DNA from: Diogma glabrata
Taxonomy: Eukaryota > Arthropoda > Insecta > Diptera > Cylindrotomidae
Assembly: GCA_963693315.1 (NCBI GenBank)
Contig: OY856186.1
Span: 84,383,496 to 84,447,495, forward strand
DNA length: 64,000 bases
Reading direction: 5' to 3'
In this document: positions 54,399 through 64,000 of the stretch, piece after piece
How the letters are laid out: the number at the start of each line of letters is the position of its first letter
Numbering within the stretch: position 1 is the first letter of the stretch
Position numbers and translations under genes: made by a program
The notes under the pieces: model-generated
What the model saw: only the letters and a program-made list of their open reading frames with translations
Databases searched by the model: none
What the model was told of the DNA's origin: nothing

Positions 54399-55862
54399 AA
54401 AATATGGAGGGGCTGAAATCTCACAGCTCTGAGATATCAAGACTTCGGTCTGAGTTAAGGATTTTGATATAGTTTTCGGCAAAAAACTTTTATGACGACA
54501 TGGTTTTTAGTTTTGGGCAGCGATGTATATCAAACATAACTCTTTGTTAAAGTACAAGTATCTTTTATCTCTGTTTAGAAATTTATTACAAAACTAACAC
54601 GACACATCAATACCTTGCCGGAAAATTATAATCAAAATTACAAAAATATTGTTAAATTAAATAAAATCAAACTTTTTCAGAATTCCAAAACTATTCCAAA
54701 AATTAGAATAAAATCAAATATTTAAATTTTTCAAAATTCTATAAATATTCCAAAAATTTTTACAAAACCAAAAATTAAAACTTTATCCAAAATTCTAAAA
54801 ATATTGCAAAAATTATTACAAAATCAAAAATACAAACTTTTTCAAAATTTCAAAAATATTTCAAAAACTATAACAAGATCAAAAATTTCCATGTCCAATT
54901 TCATTTTCAATTACATTTACGTCATAAAAAAAGCTACATTTTTTTCCAAAACATTGGCTAAAAAAATAAATGAAATCATTTTTTTACACACTTGACATTA
55001 TTTTTTGACAAACTTATAATACCATAATTCTCAATAATGATAATAAAATTTCATGTCATACAAACAATTAATTATATTTTTTTTTAAACAAATTGGGTAA
55101 AAAATAAATAAAAACCTTTCTTTTGACACACTTGACAACATTTTTTGACAAACTTATAATGCCATAATTCTCAATAATAATAATAAAATTTCATTTCAAA
55201 CAAACAATTTTATTTTTTCCCAAAAAATTGGGTAAAAAAATAAATAAAAATCTTTTGACATACTTGACAACATTTTTTTGACAAACTTATAATGCCATAA
55301 TTCTCAATAATAATAATAAAATTTCATTTCAAACAAAAAATTTTATTTTTTTCCAAAAAATTGGGTAAAAATATAAATAAAAATCTTTCTTTTGACACCC
55401 TTGACAACATTTTTTTGACGAACTTATATTGCAATAATCTAGTTTTTGATCTCACATACCCATCCCGACCATCAAGATTTCTCCAAATTTAATGTTCCTA
55501 CTCGTTATCACTTAAAATGAACGTTTATTAAGCCAAAAATATGAAAATTTGCTATTTTTGACACACATAATGATTTTTTTGACACACTTCCGGTACAGTT
55601 ATCGAACACAGCGTCCTTTCAGACCTGTCCCTTGTGTATACCTACTTTTAGAAAAAAAAATTTTGAAATCCCTCCAGCAGTTTTCCCTGCAGCGTAGGTA
55701 ATGACGGACGGACCGGCCGGCCGGCCGACAGACAGACATACATTTTTTTTTGCTTTTTTAGAATCAGTAGGTCCTAAAACGTCGAGAAATGCCAAAAAAA
55801 GTGGGGGTAAGAATTTCACTTTTGGCTCATGAATGTAATACTTAGGTCTTTCAGACCGAAGT
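54399..55862 (+). mobile_element. Family X copy E (most complete)
   Basis: Reference copy for the family. The head is GGAGGGGCTGAAATCTCACA with ACTTCGGTCTGA about 40 bp in. TTTTAGTTTTGGGCAGCGAT follows, then four to five ~56-bp units (54640-54890), a TCCATGTCCAATTTCATTTT junction, four ~130-bp units beginning at about 54984, 55122, 55253 and 55390, and a CATCCCGACCATCAAGATTT module. The tail has CTACGCTGCAGGG in reverse, a GGCCGGCCGGCCG run and AGTAGGTCC. It ends at 55862 in TCAGACCGAAGT, the inverse of the head motif. Within the tail GGTCTTTCAGACC makes a 5-bp hairpin. The frame at 55619-55819 minus is a shadow. The class is unknown. Confidence 0.8.
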
Positions 55863-57862
55863 AAAAGCGCTTGAAATAAAATTGTTTTCGATAATAAATA
55901 TAAAGAAATTCACGAACCGTAAATTTTGTCTGAGTAGCACTGTTGGTCCGCGGACCACCGGTCGAGGAACACTGCTCTGACTCACAAGCTCCACAATCTA
56001 TCGTACGAACATGATGGCTTTTATAATTTTTTTCGCAAGCTCTACCAAAAACAGCGAAAGCATTACACTGAATAAAATTCTAAAAATTATTTGACAATGT
56101 GCTTAACTGCAAGGCGTTTTACAAAGATTGTAAATACAAACGCTTCGCTCATATGTTTCATCCAAATGGTTGAGTATGTTATTTCGAATGGTGGAAAGTT
56201 TCATTACTATGCTCATTTTTAAGGTTTATTTTCCACTTATTAAATTGTAATTACGCATTAATTTATTAAATTGTCTTATCTTATCATGGCTTATCGTATG
56301 TTGTTTAAATGGTGGAAAATATATCGTTTATCCAGTTGCGCTATGTACGGTAATTCTTAAAACATGTTTGCCTTACCATTTGTGGATCTGTCTACCTTGT
56401 AATTGGAGCTGGATGGTTATTCCTAATAATTGTATTTATTAGGTTTTACATATCATGCTGGAGGCGGTTGGTATCTTCAATTTCTTTTTAGAAAAGTAGG
56501 ACTAGCTGGACTGGCTGGACTAGAAAAATCCCTTCTAACAATTATATTTATTTGTTTTTGTTTGGAATAGCGGTGAATGGTGTCTTTCAAAAACGTTTTC
56601 CCATATAATATTGAAGATAATGGTAGAGGCTCTGGATTCTTCTTAGAATGTTCGTTTATAAGAGTATAAATATTTATATTGTATAAAAACATTACATATC
56701 AATATTTTCTTCAATGATTAAAGCCCAGGTATATAGTTATATGAAGGCTCGTTTCTTAGAGCAAGCTAAAGCATGCCATCATCAAGGAATATTCCATAAT
56801 GTAGATTGAGGGTCGGACATCGGCACAGACTAGAGTACATGGGGTTGTATCAACAGTGAATGATACAAATCTGTTAGAAATTGGTAGAATTATAGCAAAG
56901 AAATTTTTGGACGGTACAAGAAAAGCATGACATAATTGACGGAACAGTCTCCATGTTAGTTCACGCAAAGATTGACCGTCTTAAAAAAATCGTGTTGTTT
57001 GTAAGATTTAAATGTAAAGTAAACATCACAATACATATGCTCGATAAACGCTTTTTAAACGTAACACATACCAGTAGCACTAAAAACCTGGATTCTGGCT
57101 TTGTTTATATATTTCAATTCTTATTTTATTATTGAATCTATGTACAAAATGAATAAAAATGTTTTAAAAATAATATTTTAAAATTATAACCGCTGGCCTT
57201 TGCTTTGTTAGATTAATCAAATTAATGTTGAACTTTAGCAATAACAAACAAAAACTCAACAATAATACCATCAAGAATCGGAAATGAATACTTTTATAAT
57301 TAAATAAATAAAAAGCTTTATGCTACGAACAGAACAAAAATATAATACTTTGTTCATTTTTTGAATTATTTTACAACCACCCTAATGTAGTAGCTTGTAG
57401 TATTTAATGCTAATGGTAATAATATAAAAGATTCTACAAAACATCAAAGGAATTCAATCAACATAATATAAATAAAATTACATAGACAAATTCTGTTTCA
57501 AATTAACAGAATTTATTTGAACAAAGATTTCAGGTAAAATGGAAATTATTGTATAAAATTGTGCTTTTGTCAAATCATTTTTGTTTTTCATTGCTTTTGT
57601 ATATGACGTGTATAACAGTCGGTTGAGGGCTTTTGAGTTATGCATCAATTACTTAATTATACATTCAGATAATGTTGACATGTTATTTGTGCTATGAAAA
57701 CTGTGTTATAAATTATATTATGGTTGGAGCTTTTTGAAGTTGAACTTATTAAAATTTAGTTTTTTTATACTTGAATATATTAAACTACCTGTTGAAAAAC
57801 TTGTTGGGTATAATTTTTATTTTCTCAAGGTAAACTGTTTATGTTATTGTTCCTTTTTTACA
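55863..57862. other. AT-rich region without recognised genes
   Basis: Frames at 56477, 56756 and 56953 show no domain. A ~37-bp segment at 56721-56756 is inverted at 58367-58403 (GAAACGAGCCTTCATATAAC shared exactly), so the interval 56721-58403 might be an element with terminal inverted repeats. Confidence 0.35.
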
Positions 57863-58112
57863 GCATCTATTGTATTTAGTCTAAAAAATGATCAGTTTGT
57901 TAAACAGTGAAGAAAAACCTTTTTTTCCAATCGAAGTTAGTTTGCCTCAATCTTGTTGTGATATGAAATTTGGCGAATCGAACCCCGAAATTTATTCAAC
58001 AGCTGTACAGTTACAGAACGGTGTAGATGAGATCACTACACGTTATATTTATGAGAAAATTATATATAGTTCACTGTACAACCAATCTAAAATACTAAAA
58101 TACTTAATATAA
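57863..58112 (+). CDS. Possible exon of an unrecognised gene
   Basis: A 3' splice-site-like TTTTTTACAG precedes 57863. The frame from ATG 57888 (74 codons, MISLLNSEEKPFFPIE...) has an unusually balanced codon content for this AT-rich region between 57930 and 58060 (PQSCCDMKFGESNPEIYSTA, VQLQNGVDEITTRYIYEK). An in-frame TAA lies just before the ATG, so the ATG would have to be the start. No domain is recognised. It lies between two inverted 37-bp segments (56721, 58367) and could instead belong to a transposon. Low confidence. Confidence 0.3.
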
Positions 58113-58705
58113 AATAGTGGATATCCCCCAATTTCGGACATTCGCCATCGAGGTTCATTCGTCAAAACGCTTATTCTCATTTTAAAAATCTACCAAAAAT
58201 AAATCTAGTTACTCTCTAAAAAATCAATTTATTTCTGATGTTTGGTTTTATTCCTTTTACAATTAAAGAACTAACACATGTTTGTATGTTTTTGTCTTTA
58301 ACTCTCTAAGTTTTAATGTTTTTTCGTAACGTCTATTCGTTTTTAAAATTAACATATTTAAAGTATGAAACGAGCCTTCATATAACAATATATGTGGGTT
58401 TTTATCATCGAGGAAGACAATGGGTCACTTCACACTTGATCAAGGCATTTACAATTATTTGAATTATTCGCTTACATTTTCTTTTTACCTCTTTTAATTT
58501 AATTTTTTTCCTTATTGTGGAACCTTGGTCTTAAAATGTTTTTGTGTGTTGATATGACAGATATTGCAATTCCTATACTACACAACACTTTTTTTTTACT
58601 TCTTCGTTGTTTTTATTTATATTCTAGTAATTTTGTTATACTTTATATTCTATTATTTTTCTAATATTTGAACTCCATTGCAATAAATATGAATTTTTAT
58701 TTATT

Positions 58706-59319
58706 GGGGATTTTTGAGATCACTTAAACTCGAGTAAGTAAAGAAGTAATTGGAATTTTTTCAATTCAACTGCACTTTTCATTTTTCGTGTTTTGGATGA
58801 ATTCGAACCTTCCTCCTCAGCGCCTGGTTCGAATCCTTAGGCAAACACGCTGTTGATTACGCCGTTGTGGCGATGACAATTTCGAAATTGAAACTTCTTT
58901 ATCCGTTATTTATTTTACTCAGGTTAAATTTTTCCCCTGTCATTAGACTCCATATTATAGAAATGCTTTTACATTATATGAGATTTTTTGCATTAAACTT
59001 CTAGACAATACTTTGTGTGAATTCATAGAATGGAGAATATTTCTATTCTAATTAACATCCTAAGTCACGGTCGTACAGTCATTATCGATTGTTTCCAATA
59101 AATGTGAAATCAATGGCTGACACTTGGTCAATTTGTAAGTCAATATGTATTTGTATTAGACTACACTAAGGGAATTTAAATTGATTGGGGATTTTTGAGA
59201 TCAACTAAACTCACGTAAGTAAAGAAGTAATTGGAATTTTTTCAATTCAAAGGTATGATTGGAAGTTTCACAGAAAAAATAGAAAAAAAAAACTCCACTT
59301 CTCATTTCCTGTGTTTCGG
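58706..59319 (-). mobile_element. tRNA-like composite retroposon, copy 2
   Basis: Minus-orientation copy with the same plan as 2866-3529: terminal direct repeats (58706-58800 and about 59187-59319, containing AGTAAGTAAAGAAGTAATTG on the plus strand) around the same interior. The tRNA-like part at 58800-58885 reads, on the minus strand, CGGCGTAATCAACAGCG (A-box-like) and GGATTCGAACC (B-box-like). Its 5' end starts within ~30 bp of the equivalent position in copy 1, suggesting a defined end and not random truncation. Target duplication not recognised. Confidence 0.65.
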
Positions 59320-60061
59320 AAATGAAAGAAAAATTTCAGAAAAATTCGTTTGTAAATTTTTTGCCAGCTTTACTAAATAAATGAAATAATTATGTTTTGA
59401 GTTAAATTTTTAAGACTTTTATAATACTATTAATACATAATTGTATAACAATAATAAATTTAAAATGTTGAAATTTGTTTGCTTTTAAAAATTGTTGCTA
59501 GTTAAACTTTCTAACACACAAACATTAATCAAAAGCAACGAAAACTTAACACTGTTAATAAAAAAAACAATTTCAAAAACAAATTAATTTAATATACATT
59601 TTTTGTAGAACAATAACACTTATGTTCACTCTTAACTTTTAATTTACATAATGATCCTCTGCATCAAAATGATCGAGAATAAATAGGATAGTTTTCAGTT
59701 TCTTTTTTTTATTGTCTCTTGCATCGCATATACATCAGTAATTTCTCCCTCCATATATCATGCGAACAAAAAATTTATTGAAACGAGAAAATATACCCCT
59801 CCAACCATTCTTATTATTTACAAATGAACAAAACTGTATTCTATATAACATTATGACTAGAAATTTCTACGTAGACACAAACAGGTATTACTAATTAGTA
59901 TTGAGTGCAATGAACTAAAAAAATGTTACAATATTATTACTTTTATGCCTGTTTTATTGAAAAAAGGGCCGCAATTAAAAATAAACTCGCAAATTATTAG
60001 CAAATTTCTTTATATATGAATAATCTTCCTTTTAGAGAAATATTCAAAATAGTCAGTCGTT
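59320..60061. other. AT-rich region without genes
   Basis: Nothing recognisable as coding or repeated. Confidence 0.4.
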
Positions 60062-60260
60062 ACAAGCTATGGTTGAAAATTTCCAGATAAAAATTCCGTT
60101 TCTCATTTCCGTGTTTTAGATAAAATCGAACCGTCCTCTTCTGTGTCATATTCGAATCTGTTGTGAGACAAGCTATCAATTACGCCACTGTGGTGATGAC
60201 CATTTCGAAGTTGAAATTTAATCATCACTTATTTATTTGTGGCGGCTAGATAATTCGACT
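60062..60260 (-). mobile_element. tRNA-like composite retroposon, copy 3 (partial)
   Basis: Diverged minus-strand fragment with the tRNA-like part (GTGGCGTAATTGATAGC, then GATTCGAAT) and part of the terminal repeat (CACGGAAATGAGAAACGG). It supports the tRNA-like block as a conserved component. The terminal direct repeat structure is not complete. Confidence 0.55.
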
Positions 60261-60905
60261 CCATTTCAAATAGTAAAAATTGTAAAACGTAATTAATTTT
60301 TAATTCTATTTCATCCATATCAGTTATTTCTTGTAAAATAATCCAGCGAAATTATGATCCACGATGTAAAGTTAATCAAGGAATAATAATAATAATAGTA
60401 ATAAAAGAAAGCAATAATATTTATTCGATTACATATGTGTGTGTTGATTGAGGATGAACGGATTAATTTACCTTTATTAGTTGTAAATATTATTTTGTAT
60501 TATATAATGTATTACATACGAAACATTAACAGTATTTGAATTATATAAATTTAGTTGATAAAACTTGTTAGGAGAAATATTTAAAAATCAGTCGAGTCCA
60601 TATGTCCAAGAGACAATATCGTTTTAACATATTAAATCAATAAAATAATAATTGTTTAAAAAGCTGTTAATAAAAAATATATAAAAGTTCTGAAATGAAT
60701 TGTGTTCCATGAAAAGTGTTAAAGTTTATATTATTTATGGCACAACATAACTGAACACAATATATTTACTTAAGTTGAATTTTTCCACTGTCCTCGCCAT
60801 GGTGCAGATTCATTGAGCATAAGCAGTATTTACTCTGCCCCTCTCAACTACACCAACCTATTTCTATTAGCGTTACCCAGGTAGCACGGCGTGGACGAAG
60901 AATTT
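60261..60905. other. AT-rich region without genes
   Basis: Contains a short AAT-type microsatellite at about 60384-60410. No reading frame of note. Confidence 0.4.
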
Positions 60906-60911
60906 CGGATT

Positions 60912-61870
60912 TCAGCTACCCTTACTTACCACCATCAATATTAAATTTTTTGTTGAAATTTTCAAATTTGACCTTTTCATCATATTATTGACTTTATTTC
61001 TGTAGATTGTAAAGAATTTCCAGTTTGCCTCACTTTTATCAGCCTTCCAAGAGGAGGACAAGCAGACTCTTAAATTACAATGGATTTGGATTTCATGACT
61101 AAACCAGGTTAATTCATCTACTTCTTTTATTTTATGTTTTTGTAAAAGGACAAATCTATCTAATAAGTCAGTGATTAAAGAATTCAAAATATTTCATTTC
61201 TCATTGACATTGTTGCAGTAAAAAATTCGGTTCCAATCCAGTTTCATTGCTTCTTGTATCAAAAGCTCGGTGTCTATATTTTTAAATGCTCTGCGATAAA
61301 TAAATTGGTCTTTTTCTACATGTCATAAACTGAAATTGTATGATACATATATAAAATCATGAGAGATATGCAAACCATGTACTGATATTTGCAATTTTTA
61401 CATTTTACTAGAAATAATTCAATACGTGTCGGCCGGCAATCTTTCATAAAGGTTCATAGGTAGGTTCATAGGATCCTGGTGATAAACCAAAAGAGTCATA
61501 TAAGTTTTTAAATTGACAAACATAGCGATCATTAGATAATAGGTTTCGGTTAAAGTCAACCAGAATTAAAACATCGTTATATATTTGTTAACAATGGATT
61601 TTAACGACTTTTTATTTTGGTAATGAATTTTACGTGAGGTGGACAGTAGAAAACTCCGACTAAAAGTTAACCACTATCCGCCCAGTTAATTTGATAAAAT
61701 TAAAATCGAATTCAGATGTTTTTGTGTTCCTTTGTAAGATTTTATATTTGATTCTTTTGTTAATAAAAAGAATCGCACCACCTGCACGTTGATCAGTGCG
61801 GTCCTTACGTACTAGGTTAAATTCAGGTAAGAAAATTTGTATGTACTCATTGGGCCGTAGGAAGATTTCA
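60912..61870 (-). pseudogene. Decayed LINE endonuclease region
   Basis: On the minus strand, different frames give the order of a LINE APE endonuclease and following linker. They show LVRKDRTDQRAGGAILFINK (the GGG-A-I type motif near 61790), a degraded DFN motif (ILVDFNR near 61545) and SPGSYEPT. Then comes a 91-codon frame (60912-61187) with DELTWFSHEIQ, SSSWKADKSEANWKFFTIYR and NKVNNMMKR, which matches the linker between endonuclease and RT in Jockey/I-type elements. No RT domain follows on the left. It is separate from the intact LINE at 39574-43968. Confidence 0.65.
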
Positions 61871-62043
61871 GGACAACATTATCAATCTTAAGATTAGAAT
61901 TCATTTTGGAAAAATATAGCAAAAAGAATGAACTAGGTTAAAATTTCCTTTCCTTTTAAAAATCTAGATTCAAATTAACTTGTAATTAAAAATCCGGATG
62001 CCAATTCACAAAAAACCAAATTCCAATACAAAAGGACAATATT

Positions 62044-63160
62044 ACATCGCTCTGAAAGACCTAAGTATTACTTTCATGAGCTAAAGCAAAATTCTTACCC
62101 CCACTTTTTTGGCATTTCTCGACGTTTAAGGACCTACTGATTCTAAAAAAGCAGAAAAAAAATGTATGTCTGTCAGACCTACTTATTCTAAAAAACGAAA
62201 AAAAAATGAATGTCTGTCTGTCAACCTACGAAATCTAGAAAACCGCTGGACGGATTTCAAAAATTTTTTTTTTAAATAGGTTTACTCAAAGGAAAGAGAC
62301 GAAAGGACGATGTGTTCGATAACCGTACCAGAAGTGTGTCCAAAAAATTGTCAAGTGTGTCAAAACAAGGAAAGTTGTATATTTTTTGCTTATAAATCGT
62401 TCATTTTAAGTGATTACGAGTAGGAACATTGAACTTGGAGAAATTTTGATGGTCGGGATTGGTATGTGAGACCAAAATCTACATTATTGCATTATAAGTG
62501 TGTCAAAAAAAAGTTGTAAAGTGTGTCAAAAGAAATATTTTATTTATTTTTTCACCCAATTTTTTGGAAAAAAATTAAATTAATTATTTGTTTAATATGG
62601 AATTTTATTATTATTATTGAGAATTATGGCATTATAAGTTTGTCAAAAAAATAATGTCAAGTGTGTCAAAAAATGATTTCATTTATTTTTTAGCCGATTT
62701 TTTGGAAAAAAAATGTAGCTGTTTTTATGACGTAAATGTAATTGAATATGGAAATATTTGAATTTGTTATAGTTTTTGAAATATTTTTGGAATTTTGAAA
62801 AAAAAATTGTATTTTTGATTTTGTAATAATTTTTGCAATATTTTTAGAACTTTGAAAAAAGTTTTAATTTTTGATTTTGTAAGAACTTTTGGAATATTTT
62901 TAGAATTTTAAAAAATTTTAAATTTTTTATTTTATTATAATTTTTGGAATTACGAAAAAAGTTTCAATTGTTGATTTTGTAATGATTTTTGCAATATTTT
63001 TAGAATTTTGGAAAAGTTTAAATTTTTAAGAATTTTAGGAATATTATGGGAATTTAGAATAAGTTTAAATATTTGATTTCATTCTAATTTATGGAATATT
63101 TTTGGAATTTTGAAAAAAGATTGAATTTTATTTAATTTTTACAATATTTTTGGAATTTTG
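62044..63160 (-). mobile_element. Family X copy F (head rearranged)
   Basis: Minus orientation. The tail terminus lies at the left (CTCTGAAAGACCTAAGTATT), then ACCCCCACTTTTTTGG, GGACCTACTGATTCTAAAAA (partly duplicated at 62175-62215), a GATGGTCGGGATTGGTATGT module and two ~130-bp units (62500-62710). About six ~56-bp units follow (62750-63130). The head should follow in reverse, but here it appears in forward orientation at 63364-63460, within the loop of the 63167-63678 inverted repeat. Confidence 0.75.
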
Positions 63161-63166
63161 AAAGAT

Positions 63167-63678
63167 AATAAAGTTAAATAAAACCTTTTAAAATTGTATT
63201 AGATAAAAACAATCTAAAATTATTAGTGATATAACATTATCTAATCGTAAGTGATTTCTTTCTTTTCATTTTAGTTTTTAACATTTAGATTATAATCAAA
63301 TATTTTTTTTGTTTATTATACTATTCTTCAAGTTACAACATTTATATACTATTTTAATACGTAAAAATATGGAGGGGCTGAAATCTCAAAGCTCTGAGAT
63401 ATCAAGACTTTGGTGTGGGTTAAAGATTTTGATACAGTTTTCGGCAAAAAACTTTTAATGTATGCCACCCATGCCACCCATGTTCGTATGTTACCCATGT
63501 AAATGTTGTAACTTGAAGAATAGTATAATAAACAAAAAAAATATTTGATTATAATCTAAACGTTAAAAACTAAATATGAAAAGAAAGAAATCACTTACGA
63601 TTAGATAATGTTATATCACTAATAATTTTGGATTGTTTTTATCTAATAGAATTTTAAAAGGTTTTATTTAACTTTATT
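63167..63678. repeat. Long inverted repeat, 178-bp arms around a family X head
   Basis: Arms 63167-63344 and 63500-63678 are inverted copies with few mismatches and one indel (AGATAATGTTATATCACTAA, TTGTAACTTGAAGAATAGTA shared). The 155-bp loop carries the family X head in plus orientation (AAATATGGAGGGGCTGAAAT, 63365) up to AAAAAACTTTTA, followed by three CCACCCATG-type phrases. No coding sequence. Confidence 0.8.
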
Positions 63679-64000
63679 TCTACTCATATCCTTCTGTCTA
63701 GATAATGTTTTTCACTTCTATTTATTATCACTGGATTATTAAAATTCTTAAAAAAATGGTTTTTATAGCTCCCAATCTTCGGTTTCAGCAGCCATACCGT
63801 TTTGAATCATATATTTAAGATTTAAATTTGTTTACGTGATTGATGATCGTGACTGAAGCTAACAATCCTCTCATGCATTTACTTTCACCACTCTCTCTTG
63901 GTTCGTCTACATAGATTTGTAAAAGATTGCTTTGATGGATAATATTTAGGTAGCAATCATTTCAGGTAGCAATCTCTTATATACAATCGCTTTGTACTAA
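63679..64000. other. AT-rich right edge without genes
   Basis: AGGTAGCAATC occurs twice (about 63950 and 63966). Nothing else is recognised. Confidence 0.4.

Noticed and set aside
55619..55819. Protein-coding frame of 66 codons on the minus strand
   Set aside because: It is a translation of the family X tail; the same DNA in other copies has stops and shifts.

Overview
The window looks like AT-rich arthropod (most likely insect) genomic DNA. It is dominated by transposable elements and carries very little host coding sequence. The evidence is a compact 59-bp GT-AG intron in the only convincing host gene, several metazoan retroelement clades (Ty3/mdg4-type LTR elements, Jockey-type and other LINEs, Penelope-like elements), a mariner relic and many palindromic or satellite-bearing repeats. 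I cannot name the species; a beetle or similar insect would fit but is not shown. Nothing bacterial, viral or CRISPR-like was seen.

Left third (1-22 kb): short palindromic elements (56-787, 916-1786, 2223-2374, 4778-5239), a retroposed tRNA-like composite with a 15-bp target duplication (2866-3529) and a mariner transposase relic (5908-6230). A Ty3-type LTR retrotransposon follows on the minus strand (6954-11923), with two 151-bp LTRs that differ at 2 sites but a broken pol. Next come a 294-bp near-perfect palindrome with a tRNA B-box-like core (11971-12264), a decayed LINE (16730-18430), and the first long copy of a satellite-carrying repeat family that I call family X (19016-20628).

Middle (22-47 kb): mostly AT-rich sequence without genes, holding small relics of a Penelope-like endonuclease (26547-26741) and of Ty3 reverse transcriptases (30295-30490, 32990-34240). 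The best-ordered structure is a nested insertion. A second Ty3 element on the minus strand is split at 38574/44761 by a 5'-truncated Penelope-like element flanked by a 14-15 bp duplication. That element is in turn interrupted by a nearly complete Jockey-type LINE (39574-~43968) with two open ORFs and a 43-nt poly(A) tail.

Right third (47-64 kb): further copies of family X (46957-47824, 49534-50640, 54399-55862, 62044-63160), the one well-supported host gene (a two-exon small secreted peptide, 51068-51333 minus, with TATA box and poly(A) signal), two LINE fragments abutting in opposite orientation (51700-53076), two more copies of the tRNA-like composite, and a decayed LINE endonuclease (60912-61870).

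Family X occurs six times in 64 kb. It has a conserved head and tail, two different internal minisatellites (about 56 bp and about 130 bp) and a short inverted motif near both ends. It is the strongest candidate for an undescribed element. In the last copy the head lies in the loop of a 178-bp-arm inverted repeat.
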